Shown here: piece after piece, positions 52,213-60,693 of the stretch | Position numbering within the stretch: position 1 is the stretch's first letter | Layout: every line of letters starts with the position of its first letter | Source: UBA4971 sp029551185 | GTDB taxonomy: Bacteria > Bacillota > SHA-98 > UBA4971 | Assembly (NCBI GenBank): GCA_035593725.1 | Contig: DAOSZN010000009.1 | Location: 1 to 64,000, forward strand | Length of the DNA stretch: 64,000 nt | Reading direction: 5' to 3' | The notes under the pieces: model-generated | Seen by the model: the letters and a program-made list of their open reading frames with translations, nothing else | Told to the model about the DNA's origin: nothing | The model's database searches: none | Position numbers and translations under genes: made by a program

Positions 52213-52965
52213 TTAAGGTGCCTTCGTAACAGCCTCCAGGAAATCGATGGATCTTAATCTCCGATTTAGCCTGAAACCTAAATGAGCCCTAATAAGTCTT
52301 TCAATCTCACGCCTTACGCCGGGACTTGCTTTAATTCGTTCAACCTTCCGAAACTCCGTCATCAGTAAAGCCCGAAGTAACCGAACCGCGCCTTGTGACA
52401 CACGCCATATACCGGAGTTTCCGGACGAACACTCACTACAGATAAGGCCGCCGGCTTCCGGACTGAAAAAGACTTCCCGGCCGAGATTTTCTCTTCCGCA
52501 CTCTGAGCAAGATTCCAGACGTGGTCTGTAACCAAGAATAGTCGCGAATTTGATTTCAAACGCACAAGTAACCAGCTGTGGATCAAGGGTCTCAGACAAA
52601 ACCCTCATATATGCTAAGAGCATGTCAAAGACTCTTTTGTCGCCATCGCCTTCCTCTGTCATCTCATCAGCAAGTTCAGCTATATAACTGGCATATGCCA
52701 ACCTAATGAGGTCGTCGTGCAGTCTTGGGAATGCTTCCTTCAACTCGACCTGACCTATGCTGTCAAGAGACTTCCCGGTAAAAATCTGAAAATCTCCATG
52801 CACGAACATCTGAGTGCTACTGACAAATCTACTCCGGGGACGCCTTGCGCCTCTGGCCACAGCCCGAGCTTTGCCCTTGCTAGGTGAATATATCGTGCAA
52901 ATCCTGTCAGCTTCACCAATATTTTGGGTCTTGAGGATAATTCCTTCTGTAGTATAAAGCGCCAT
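52213..52965 (-). CDS. recO: DNA repair protein RecO
   Basis: A 250-aa recombination mediator of the RecFOR pathway. N-terminal OB-fold (ALYTTEGIILKTQNIGEADRIC in two blocks), SKGKARAVARGARRP, and a C-terminal C4 zinc finger (CSECGRE ... CSEC). ATG 52965 with GGAGG upstream. The order recO - DUF4342 is common in Clostridia near glyQS. Confidence 0.92.
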   Translation of the reverse strand: MALYTTEGIILKTQNIGEADRICTIYSPSKGKARAVARGARRPRSRFVSSTQMFVHGDFQIFTGKSLDSIGQVELKEAFPRLHDDLIRLAYASYIAELADEMTEEGDGDKRVFDMLLAYMRVLSETLDPQLVTCAFEIKFATILGYRPRLESCSECGRENLGREVFFSPEAGGLICSECSSGNSGIWRVSQGAVRLLRALLMTEFRKVERIKASPGVRREIERLIRAHLGFRLNRRLRSIDFLEAVTKAP

Positions 52966-53077
52966 TTAGTCGCCTCCAGGAATCACTCCTCATCGCAATT
53001 AGGGTTCCCGTGCCGCACCTGAGATATGCCAAAACCTCTGATAGTTTAGTTTAGCGCAACCACTATATATTCATTAT

Positions 53078-53302
53078 TTACCTACGTGAAAACAGCGCAA
53101 AGAGGAGTGACAGAATTATGCTTAGAATAATGCACGTGGTGACAGGGAAGAAAAATGTGAAATTGCCCCGTTTGATTACGATATCCCCGGGCAACCTTCC
53201 CACACCGGGAATCCTACCAATAAAAGTAAGAACAGCTCCTAACACAAGTAAAACAACACCTACCAACATGAGCAACTTCCCGATAGAACCTACACTGTTC
53301 AC
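53078..53302 (-). CDS. DUF2905 small membrane protein
   Basis: A 74-aa protein with two membrane helices separated by the conserved IGRIPGVGRLPGDIVIKRG, the DUF2905 signature. Function unknown. The start is GTG 53302 with GGAGGTGA upstream. It stands alone between recO and the divergent prsW-type gene. Confidence 0.85.
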   Translation of the reverse strand: MNSVGSIGKLLMLVGVVLLVLGAVLTFIGRIPGVGRLPGDIVIKRGNFTFFFPVTTCIILSIILSLLFALFSRR

Positions 53303-53536
53303 CCAAAGTCACCTCCGTGGTTTCCAGAACATTATATCACATCCAAGGCCTCTCACCTACGGTTGAGATAACCTATAATCCCAGCCTATAATGGCATATA
53401 AGAATTATACTCCAAGTGAATTAGGGAACACTTAAAGCATGAGTGACACTCTCTGCCGAATTATCCCTCCTCGTCTCGGAACCGCCAAAGCGATTGTAAT
53501 ATGTCGAGAGCTCGCCGGCAATGAAAGGTGACAATT

Positions 53537-54298
53537 TTGCAAAACGCAACCCCAGACCTAATCCCTTTGCTAATAGTATCATTCTTCCCGGGTATGTTGT
53601 GGGTTTGGTTTTTCTACAGGAAGGACAAGGATCAACCTGAACCTATCTCCCTGGTCATGAAGGCGTTTATCTTCGGCGCGATTTCAGTATTCCCAGCAGC
53701 CTTTTTAGAAGCCCCGTTTCGTCCTTTTATCGCCGGTCAAGCCCCCGACATAGGGAGGCTCTTCATCGTAACAGTATTAGTTGTCGGTCTTGTAGAGGAA
53801 ATGGCAAAGTTCATCGCGGTCAAACTGGCAGTCTATGACCATCCGGAATTCAACGAAGTCATCGACGGCATAATTTACGCAGTAGCCACAGGGCTTGGAT
53901 TTGCCGCAGTAGAAAATCTGTTCTATTCTGTCAGGTTCGGGATAGCTGTCGGATTATTTCGCGCCTTCATTACAGACCTGGCTCATGCCTCTTTTTCGGG
54001 GATAGTCGGGTACCATCTGGGCCTCGCCAAATTCCATAAAGGAAACACTACACCGCTTGTGGGGAAAGGACTTGCAATAGCTGTAAGCCTCCACGGTTTA
54101 TATGATTTTCTCATCATTGCGGGCTTAGTCCCTCCTACCTTCGGTATTGCGATGGTCTTTGCCACGTATTTCTACTTGAACACCAAGATCGCGGAAGCCG
54201 GAAGGATGTCCTCTCAGCCAAATCCTTTACAACCCATAATCCAAACAACGACTGAAGAAGATTCATCCTTGCTTTCCGATGCAGACTATCCTGAATAA
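53537..54298 (+). CDS. prsW: PrsW-family intramembrane metalloprotease
   Basis: A 253-aa polytopic protein with the PrsW motifs EEMAKF (EExxK), HASFSGIVGYHLG and HGLYDF, which supply the glutamate and histidine metal ligands. PrsW cleaves an anti-sigma factor (RsiW) at site 1 in Bacillus; here no anti-sigma/sigma pair is adjacent, so the substrate is unknown. TTG 53537 with AAGGTGA five bases ahead is preferred over GTG 53528. The last 40 residues are a polar, non-conserved tail. Confidence 0.87.
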   Translation: MQNATPDLIPLLIVSFFPGMLWVWFFYRKDKDQPEPISLVMKAFIFGAISVFPAAFLEAPFRPFIAGQAPDIGRLFIVTVLVVGLVEEMAKFIAVKLAVYDHPEFNEVIDGIIYAVATGLGFAAVENLFYSVRFGIAVGLFRAFITDLAHASFSGIVGYHLGLAKFHKGNTTPLVGKGLAIAVSLHGLYDFLIIAGLVPPTFGIAMVFATYFYLNTKIAEAGRMSSQPNPLQPIIQTTTEEDSSLLSDADYPE

Positions 54299-54420
54299 TA
54301 TGATTTCATTGTGATACAAACCGGTAACAGCTTTATAATCAGCTGTCCTTATGCCTGTGGTAGTCAGTAGCGGATCTCAATGGACTGTGCTAAAATTACC
54401 TTGACAGGGAGGGAGAAAAA

Positions 54421-55176
54421 GTGGCTGGTCACTCTAAGTGGGCAAATATTAAGCGTAAGAAATCCAGAGTTGATGCTGAACGAGGAAAGGCATTTACAAA
54501 GATCTCCAGAGAACTTCTGGTAGCGGCGCGTGAGGGAGGACCTGATCCCGAGGAAAACTTCAGACTCAGGCTTGCTATTGATAAAGCACGGGCCGCAAAC
54601 ATGCCGAACGACAGTATTCAGAGGGTTATTAAACGTGGGGCCGGTGAATCTGATGCAGAGTCTCTTGAAGAGGTTACGTATGAAGGCTATGGTCCTGGCG
54701 GAGTAGCTATTATGATATCTGCCATGACGGATAACAGAAACCGTTCTGCATCGGATATCCGTTATGTCTTCTCCAAGAATGGGGGCAACTTGGGGGAGAC
54801 CGGCTGTGTGGCATGGATGTTCCAGAAGAAAGGCCTTATTGTTGTGAATTTAGATGAGATTGACATGAGTGAAGATGAGTTTGTGAATCTTGCTATAGAA
54901 TCAGGCGCGGAAGACTATGAATCTGACGGCACAACCGTTGAAGTGTATACTAAACCTGAAGATTTTGAGGAAGCTGAGAAATTCTTTGAATCTAAGGGGG
55001 TCCGCTTTTCCACTGCTGAAGTAACCATGCTCCCACAAAATACAGTGAAAGTGACAGGAAAAGCGGCTCAACAGGTCCTAAACCTTGTGGAATCCTTAGA
55101 AGATCTCGATGACGTACAGCAAGTTTATGCTAACTTCGATATCCCTGACGAAGAATTTGAAGCTGTCGCCCATTGA
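54421..55176 (+). CDS. yebC: YebC/PmpR-family protein (translation/transcription factor)
   Basis: A 251-aa protein with the YebC signature at its start (AGHSKWANIKRKKSRVDAERG), NMPNDSIQRVIKRGAG and YEGYGPGGVA(I). The family is annotated as transcriptional regulator; recent work implicates members in helping ribosomes through proline-rich stretches. GTG 54421 has GGGAGGGAG upstream. Often next to ruvC; here it is followed by a BofC-like gene. Confidence 0.93.
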   Translation: MAGHSKWANIKRKKSRVDAERGKAFTKISRELLVAAREGGPDPEENFRLRLAIDKARAANMPNDSIQRVIKRGAGESDAESLEEVTYEGYGPGGVAIMISAMTDNRNRSASDIRYVFSKNGGNLGETGCVAWMFQKKGLIVVNLDEIDMSEDEFVNLAIESGAEDYESDGTTVEVYTKPEDFEEAEKFFESKGVRFSTAEVTMLPQNTVKVTGKAAQQVLNLVESLEDLDDVQQVYANFDIPDEEFEAVAH

Positions 55177-55233
55177 CATCACAGGCTGGGTGAATTTGCC
55201 CGAATCTTGGTAAGAAGCTGTCTTTCAATTTCT

Positions 55234-55263
55234 GAAGAACATGGCATATATGCCATGTTCTTC
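55234..55263 (+). terminator. 30-bp perfect palindrome after yebC (probable terminator)
   Basis: GAAGAACATGGCATA is followed directly by its exact reverse complement. It starts about 58 bases after the yebC stop and is followed by TCATTTC, a weak U-rich tail on the plus strand. As RNA it would form a long stem with a tight loop. Confidence 0.6.
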
Positions 55264-55430
55264 TCATTTCTACGAATACTATCCTCTGCGTAGGGCATTA
55301 TAGCAAGGGGATTGATTAAGATATCCGGCTATTATGACGGCTATTGCACTGAATACGTTGTACATGTAAGACTATACCTCCTCAGGGGTCAGAAGAAGCT
55401 TGCATTCAAAGACCCAAAGGGAGTGGTATT

Positions 55431-56057
55431 ATGAACAGTAGGAGCAAGCTGCTCGCTACCGGTTTAATTCTTATACTGCTATCTGCCGGCCTAAGCTATG
55501 CCTATCTTAGTCTTAGGACTCCGGCTGACTTGGATAAACCTGATGAACAATTTCCTGACTTGTCTGATAGGCTTGAATACGAAGGGAACGCCTCCTCCTA
55601 TGGGCTTCATCAGGCAAGCATAGATCCGGTCAATCCGGCCAAGATTCGTTCTTTTACGGAAATCATCTATAGAACTGTTTACGAATGCGGCCATGAAGAG
55701 ACAAACAGAATACCGGCTCCTGCGGAAATGATCGGACTTTCCAGGGATGATCTTGCTAAACAAATAGAAGGATGGACTATTACTGAGTTCTCTGAAAGCC
55801 AGGTAGTTTTCTTTCAAAAAAGGCAAGGGATGTCACCATCATGTCTTAAAACTATGCATATTGGGGAAAAAGATGGCTGGGTTACGGTATTCTACGGAAC
55901 CCCGGATAATCGTTGCAGGCCGAAAAGCGCAACAAGAATCAAGGTATCCGATCTTCCTCCGCGAGAACTCGATGACTTAAATACAGGCATACCTGTTTCC
56001 GGGGAAGAAGAATTGTTACACATCTTAGAAGCACTGGCAAGCTGGACAGACGGGTGA
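55431..56057 (+). CDS. bofC: BofC C-terminal domain exported protein
   Basis: A 208-aa protein with an N-terminal membrane anchor/signal (about 6-27) and a C-terminal BofC_C-like domain (SRDDLAKQIEGWTITEFSESQVVFF in two blocks, then LGEKD-like HIGEKDGWVTVFYG, and IPVSGEEELLHILEAL). In Bacillus BofC restrains SpoIVB in the forespore intermembrane space. The middle has YECGHEE, a pattern common to clostridial BofC-like proteins. ATG 55431 after AAAGGGAG. A TGAATA hexamer upstream (near 55350) hints at a sigma-G promoter, but the -10 is poor. Confidence 0.8.
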   Translation: MNSRSKLLATGLILILLSAGLSYAYLSLRTPADLDKPDEQFPDLSDRLEYEGNASSYGLHQASIDPVNPAKIRSFTEIIYRTVYECGHEETNRIPAPAEMIGLSRDDLAKQIEGWTITEFSESQVVFFQKRQGMSPSCLKTMHIGEKDGWVTVFYGTPDNRCRPKSATRIKVSDLPPRELDDLNTGIPVSGEEELLHILEALASWTDG

Positions 56058-56129
56058 TAGGTCGGTGGCTGCCTTGCATAAGGCAAAGGAAAAGAACTGA
56101 GATTTTTGAAGAATTTGTGAGCTGACCTA

Positions 56130-56159
56130 TTGACAACTCCGAACAAGGTCTAGTAATAT
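56130..56159 (+). promoter_or_regulatory. Promoter of groES-groEL
   Basis: TTGACA (56130-56135), 18 bp and TAATAT (56154-56159), just upstream of the CIRCE operator. Confidence 0.75.
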
Positions 56160-56171
56160 TAAATCAGATTG

Positions 56172-56198
56172 TTAGCACTCTCCTTTGGTGAGTGCTAA
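56172..56198 (+). promoter_or_regulatory. CIRCE operator (HrcA-binding site)
   Basis: A perfect TTAGCACTC-N9-GAGTGCTAA lies between the promoter and groES. It binds the repressor HrcA and makes groESL heat-inducible. Confidence 0.97.
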
Positions 56199-56224
56199 AT
56201 TTCCACCTAAAGGGGGTATAGCGA

Positions 56225-56506
56225 GTGGTAAAGCCGTTGGAAGATCGAGTAGTGGTTAAACCCAGTACCGAAGAAGAACGCACTAAGGGCGGAATCGTAT
56301 TGCCTGACACCGCCAAGGAGCGGCCTCAGGAGGGCGAAGTCATCGCAGTCGGTCCGGGCAAGCTTCTGGAGAATGGCGAGCGAGCGCCAATGGACGTTAA
56401 GCCTGGCGATAAGGTGATTTTTGCCAAGTACGGCGGAACCGAGATAAAAATTGACGGCGAAGAGTATATGATCCTCCGCCAGAGTGACATTCTTGCAATC
56501 AAGTAA
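56225..56506 (+). CDS. groES: Co-chaperonin GroES
   Basis: A 93-aa GroES (Cpn10) subunit: KPLEDRVVVKP at the N terminus, the mobile loop EERTKGGIVLPDTA, and the typical C terminus. GTG 56225 with AAAGGGGG upstream. Caps the GroEL cavity; regulated by CIRCE. Confidence 0.97.
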   Translation: MVKPLEDRVVVKPSTEEERTKGGIVLPDTAKERPQEGEVIAVGPGKLLENGERAPMDVKPGDKVIFAKYGGTEIKIDGEEYMILRQSDILAIK

Positions 56507-56539
56507 TCCAACTATTGATGAAGAGGGGGTATACATACA

Positions 56540-58165
56540 ATGGGCGCTAAACAGCTCGTTTTCGGCGAGGAAGCCAGACGGGCCCTGCAAAGGGGCGTAG
56601 ACGAGGTAGCCTCTGCCGTAAAGGTAACTCTCGGCCCGCGAGGACGGCATGTTGTCCTCGAACGGAAATTCGGGTCTCCCACTATCACTAAAGATGGCGT
56701 AACCGTCGCTAAAGAGATTGAACTTGAGGATCCGTATGAAAATATGGGAGCCCAGCTTTGTAAAGAAGTTGCTTCTAAAACTAATGACATAACAGGTGAC
56801 GGCACCACGACTGCCACAGTGCTTGCTCAGGCAATTGTCTCAGAAGGTCTCAAGAACGTTGCGGCAGGCGCAAACCCCATGTTCATAAAGAAGGGTATTG
56901 ACAAAGCTGTAGCTGCAGCAGTTGAGGAACTGAAGAAAGTTGCCATACCTGTTGAAGGCAAAGAAGACATAGCAAACGTCGCAGCAATATCCGGCAACGA
57001 TTATGAGATCGGCCAGATGATTGCTGAAGCCATGGAGCTTGTGGGCAAAGATGGGGTAATTACGGTTGAAGAATCCAAAGGCATCGAGATAACCGTTGAA
57101 AAAGTCGAAGGAATGGAATTTGACAAAGGCTATATTTCACCGTATTTCGTGACAAATACTGAGGCGATGGAAGCTGTTTTTGATGATCCTTATATCCTCT
57201 TGTATGAGAAGAAGATCACTGCAGTCGCTGATCTTCTCCCGCTTCTCGAAAAAGTAGCTCGAGCAGGCAAGCCTCTTGTCATCGTTGCGGAAGATGTTGA
57301 AGGTGAAGCCTTAGCGACTCTCGTAGTCAACAAGATAAGAGGAACGCTCCAGGTAGCAGCGGTTAAAGCGCCGGGATTCGGTGACAGAAGAAAGGCTATG
57401 ATGGAAGATATCGCTGTCCTTACAGGCGGCACATTCATCTCTGAGGATCTCGGCATAAAGCTGGAGAACCTGGACCTTGACATGCTAGGACAAGCGAAAA
57501 CAGTGAAGATTGACCGCGAAAGCACTACCATCGTGGAAGGATACGGCAACCCTGAAAAGATTAAAGGGCGTATCTCTCAAATCAAGAAGGAAATTGAAGA
57601 GTCAGACTCGGACTATGATCGCGAAAAGCTTCAGGAGCGCCTTGCCAAGCTGGCAGGCGGTGTAGCGATAATTAAAGTCGGAGCTTCAACTGAGACTGAA
57701 CTAAAGGCGAAGAAGCACTGCGTAGAAGACGCCTTGTCAGCAACCCGCGCAGCAGTCGAAGAAGGAATCATCCCCGGCGGAGGCACCACTTTCGTCAACA
57801 TCGCCCCTGCTCTTGACAAAGTTGAAGCCGAAGGTGATGAGAAGGTCGGTGTACAGATTGTAAAAAGAGCACTTGAAGAGCCGCTCCGTCAGATCGCTAA
57901 TAACGCAGGCCTGGAAGGCTCAGTCGTCTTAGAGCGCGTCAAGAATCAGGAGAAGCCCGGTATCGGCTTTGACGCGATATCTGAGGCTTACGTGGATCTG
58001 CTCAAAGCAGGCATAGCCGACCCGGTAAAAGTAGCCAGGTTTGCCTTGCAGAACGCAGCAAGTATTGCGTCAATGCTTCTGACAACTGAAGCTCTGATAA
58101 CCGATGTGCCTAAGGAAGAGCCTCCTATGCCGCCATATCCTCAAGGAGGCATGGATTATTACTAA
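56540..58165 (+). CDS. groEL: Chaperonin GroEL
   Basis: A 541-aa Cpn60 subunit: VTLGPRGRHVVLE, the ATP-binding DGTTTATVLAQA, and VEEGIIPGGGT. Nearly all family residues are in place. The C-terminal tail ends QGGMDYY instead of a GGM repeat. ATG 56540 after GAGGGGG, 33 bp past groES. Confidence 0.97.
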   Translation: MGAKQLVFGEEARRALQRGVDEVASAVKVTLGPRGRHVVLERKFGSPTITKDGVTVAKEIELEDPYENMGAQLCKEVASKTNDITGDGTTTATVLAQAIVSEGLKNVAAGANPMFIKKGIDKAVAAAVEELKKVAIPVEGKEDIANVAAISGNDYEIGQMIAEAMELVGKDGVITVEESKGIEITVEKVEGMEFDKGYISPYFVTNTEAMEAVFDDPYILLYEKKITAVADLLPLLEKVARAGKPLVIVAEDVEGEALATLVVNKIRGTLQVAAVKAPGFGDRRKAMMEDIAVLTGGTFISEDLGIKLENLDLDMLGQAKTVKIDRESTTIVEGYGNPEKIKGRISQIKKEIEESDSDYDREKLQERLAKLAGGVAIIKVGASTETELKAKKHCVEDALSATRAAVEEGIIPGGGTTFVNIAPALDKVEAEGDEKVGVQIVKRALEEPLRQIANNAGLEGSVVLERVKNQEKPGIGFDAISEAYVDLLKAGIADPVKVARFALQNAASIASMLLTTEALITDVPKEEPPMPPYPQGGMDYY

Positions 58166-58186
58166 GTCGGTCACGAGCATCAATAT

Positions 58187-58220
58187 ACAGTCCCGGAGCG
58201 GATCCGGGACTGTTTTTTTT
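58187..58220 (+). terminator. Intrinsic terminator of groESL
   Basis: ACAGTCCCGG and CCGGGACTGT form a ten-pair stem followed by eight T. It overlaps the stop of the convergent yunB gene by 2 bases. Confidence 0.9.
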
Positions 58221-59115
58221 ACTGGTTAGGAAGCAAGCTTTTGAAGTCTTTTCCCTCGACCTGGATGTATGTCTCAGGAACATCCCCCATTATCAGGACT
58301 TCTGTTATGGGAACCTGGGCGACTATATCATCTGTAGCCATTACCATAGGGACTATGACTTGCATGTGCGCAGTAACCTCAAGGTAGATTTTATGACGAA
58401 TCTGATTTATGCCCGCTTGTTCAAAATCGCTGAGTATCTTTGTGGTAACAGTGCCTATAGGTGTTATTGAAATGGTGATTCTCGGACCCACGTTCGCGAG
58501 GACATGAGTCCCCAGAATCTGGCCGAGAGGGATTCTAATCTTAGTATCGCTGATTTTGCTGAGATATTCTTGCACTCTGAGGGTGACTTTTGAGGTCAGC
58601 CTGTCAATCTCCCCTGTATTCGGCTGGACAAGCACAACTTTTCCGGCACTGTCAGGACGAAGCGCATAGAGATCTTCCCATCTTATGCCTTCCGCAATTT
58701 CCAAGGCAATAGCGGAAGTCACGGCTTCTGTCGCAAGCACCCTGGCTTTGGCTGTAGCCAACTGGTGAAGAGTAGGCCTCAGACGCCAGTCTATTATGGC
58801 AAAAATCATTATTGCTACGAGTAACAGCAAGATGAGTCGACCGAAGAATACCCTCCATTTCCGGGGTTTTGAGGATGTTCCGGACCAATTGGCTTGTTCA
58901 GGATTTGCTCTCCTGCGAGTAAGACCTGAAGGCTTGGCATGGAATATAGGATCCCTTTTCCGCTTCCTAAGATAGCTCGGGCGCCTACTGACACTAACCC
59001 CCCAAGCCCTCGGACTCCGTCTCATTCCATGGAGCAGTCCGGCAAGCCAACGATTAAAATCTACCCACCAGGGGCGCGGGAAGAGACCCCTGGACCACCG
59101 GTAACATCTGGCCAT
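58219..59115 (-). CDS. yunB: Sporulation protein YunB
   Basis: A 298-aa membrane-anchored protein. After a basic, Arg-rich N-terminal stretch of about 85 residues there is one membrane helix (about 90-110), then the YunB domain, including NVGPRITISITPIGTV, QAGINQIRHKIYLEV and the C-terminal VLIMGDVPETYIQVEG. YunB is a sigma-E-controlled sporulation protein of unknown mechanism. The start is uncertain: ATG 59115 has only a distant AGGAGG, and a shorter product without the basic stretch is possible. Confidence 0.87.
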   Translation of the reverse strand: MARCYRWSRGLFPRPWWVDFNRWLAGLLHGMRRSPRAWGVSVSRRPSYLRKRKRDPIFHAKPSGLTRRRANPEQANWSGTSSKPRKWRVFFGRLILLLLVAIMIFAIIDWRLRPTLHQLATAKARVLATEAVTSAIALEIAEGIRWEDLYALRPDSAGKVVLVQPNTGEIDRLTSKVTLRVQEYLSKISDTKIRIPLGQILGTHVLANVGPRITISITPIGTVTTKILSDFEQAGINQIRHKIYLEVTAHMQVIVPMVMATDDIVAQVPITEVLIMGDVPETYIQVEGKDFKSLLPNQ

Positions 59116-59197
59116 TTTCTTTTCCCATAGCCTCCTGCCCTTTGATTCATCGTCTAAAAGATCTTATTCATGAGAGGCCGGGAAAAGAAAGGTATTG

Positions 59198-60418
59198 TTA
59201 ACTCACTTGAATCCTGGCAAACTTACGCTTGCCGACTTTCATAATCATGCCGGTGCGCACAGCGATATCCTCATTGGAATCCTGTATTTTCTCACCGTCA
59301 ACAGTCACCGCGCCTTGCTGGATTAACCTACGCGCTTCACTGTTACTGCTTGCAAGGTCTGCCATTACAAGGAGTTTAGGGCACCATATCTTGCCGCTTG
59401 CAAGGAATTCTTTGGAAATCACAATGTCAGGGATATCCTCAGGAAGACCGCCTTCGCGGAAAACAGCATCAAATTCCGCCTCGGCTTCAAGGGCAGCCTC
59501 GTGGCCATGGTAGAGCTCTACAATCTCTCTGGCAAGCCTCTTTTTGGCGTCACGGGGATGCAATTCGCCGGAAGAGAGCGCCTTGCCGATGGATGCGATC
59601 TCATCCTCCGGAAGTTTAGTAGCAAGCTCATAGTAGGTCATCATCACTTCATCCGATATGGACATAACCTTACCATAGCTTTCTTTCGGATCCTCTGTCA
59701 CGCCTATATAATTACCCAGGCTTTTGCTCATTTTCTTTACGCCGTCAAGCCCCACAAGTATAGGCATGAGGATTGCAACCTGAGGTTCTTGATTAAATTC
59801 CCGCTGGAGTGTTCTCCCAAATAGAATGTTAAACTTCTGATCAGTACCCCCAAGCTCTATGTCTATGTCAAGGGCAATTGAATCGTAGGCCTGCATAAAA
59901 GGGTAGAAAAACTCATGAATATAGATAGGCCTTTCTTCATGGAATCTATCGCGAAATTCTTCTCTCTCCAGCATCCTTGCTACTGTATACTTGGAAGCTA
60001 AGTTGATTACGTCTTCAAAAGTGAGCTTGGAAAGCCATTCGCCGTTAAACACAGTATGGGTATGGGCAGGATCCAAAATCTTGAATGCCTGTTCCTGATA
60101 GGTCCTGGCGTTTTCCATTATCTTCTCCATTGAAAGCTGGGGCCTGGTTTCAGACTTGCCCGAAGGGTCTCCGATACGCCCGGTGAAATCCCCTACCACC
60201 AGAAATACTTCATGACCCAGCTCCTGGAATTCGCGCATTTTCCTAAGAACCACTGCATGTCCCAAGTGAATATCGGGAGCGGAAGGATCCAGGCCCAGCT
60301 TAACCCGAAGAGGCTTCCCGGTTCTTATTGAGTGCTCCAGTTTGCTTTCCAGGTCCTCCTCGGAAATAATCTCAGCGCATCCTCTTCTGAGAATGTCCAT
60401 TTGCTCTTTGACCTGCAA
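59198..60418 (-). CDS. tyrS: Tyrosyl-tRNA synthetase (TyrRS-type 2)
   Basis: A 406-aa class I synthetase: the HIGH-type motif is HLGH (51-54, in DPSAPDIHLGHAV), the KMSKS motif is intact (about 233-237), and a C-terminal S4 RNA-binding domain follows. The DPSAPDIHLGH start is typical of the TyrZ/type 2 branch. TTG 60418 with GGAGGCGG upstream. No T-box was recognised in the 220-bp region before it. Confidence 0.94.
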   Translation of the reverse strand: MQVKEQMDILRRGCAEIISEEDLESKLEHSIRTGKPLRVKLGLDPSAPDIHLGHAVVLRKMREFQELGHEVFLVVGDFTGRIGDPSGKSETRPQLSMEKIMENARTYQEQAFKILDPAHTHTVFNGEWLSKLTFEDVINLASKYTVARMLEREEFRDRFHEERPIYIHEFFYPFMQAYDSIALDIDIELGGTDQKFNILFGRTLQREFNQEPQVAILMPILVGLDGVKKMSKSLGNYIGVTEDPKESYGKVMSISDEVMMTYYELATKLPEDEIASIGKALSSGELHPRDAKKRLAREIVELYHGHEAALEAEAEFDAVFREGGLPEDIPDIVISKEFLASGKIWCPKLLVMADLASSNSEARRLIQQGAVTVDGEKIQDSNEDIAVRTGMIMKVGKRKFARIQVS

Positions 60419-60599
60419 TTCTTCCGCCTCCTAATATTACATGTCTTCTACATCCGCACAAGCCACTTGGAAATTTCCAAAACTAAATCTTTATCTGCTC
60501 TTTAGGCCGTTTTTCGTGGCTGTGACAGATCCTGCTCAGGTAAATTAAGTTTAGCATACGCCAACTTATAACGTCAACGATTCCGTCTGCGCCTCTGTA

Positions 60600-60630
60600 T
60601 TGACGCAAACATAAACCACTGTGGTATAAT
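60600..60630 (+). promoter_or_regulatory. Candidate promoter of the penicillin-binding protein gene
   Basis: TTGACG (60600-60605) and a perfect TATAAT (60625-60630), with a rather long 19-bp spacer. The start would be about 55 bp upstream of the start codon. Confidence 0.45.
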
Positions 60631-60693
60631 TAACGTTAATAGTTGGGTAGACAGCTCACAGAAAATGCTCATCTTGAAAGAGAGGCATCACAG

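Noticed and set aside
55234..55263. Recombinase or attachment site at the 30-bp palindrome
   Set aside because: No integrase, no direct repeats and no mobile genes are near; a terminator is simpler.
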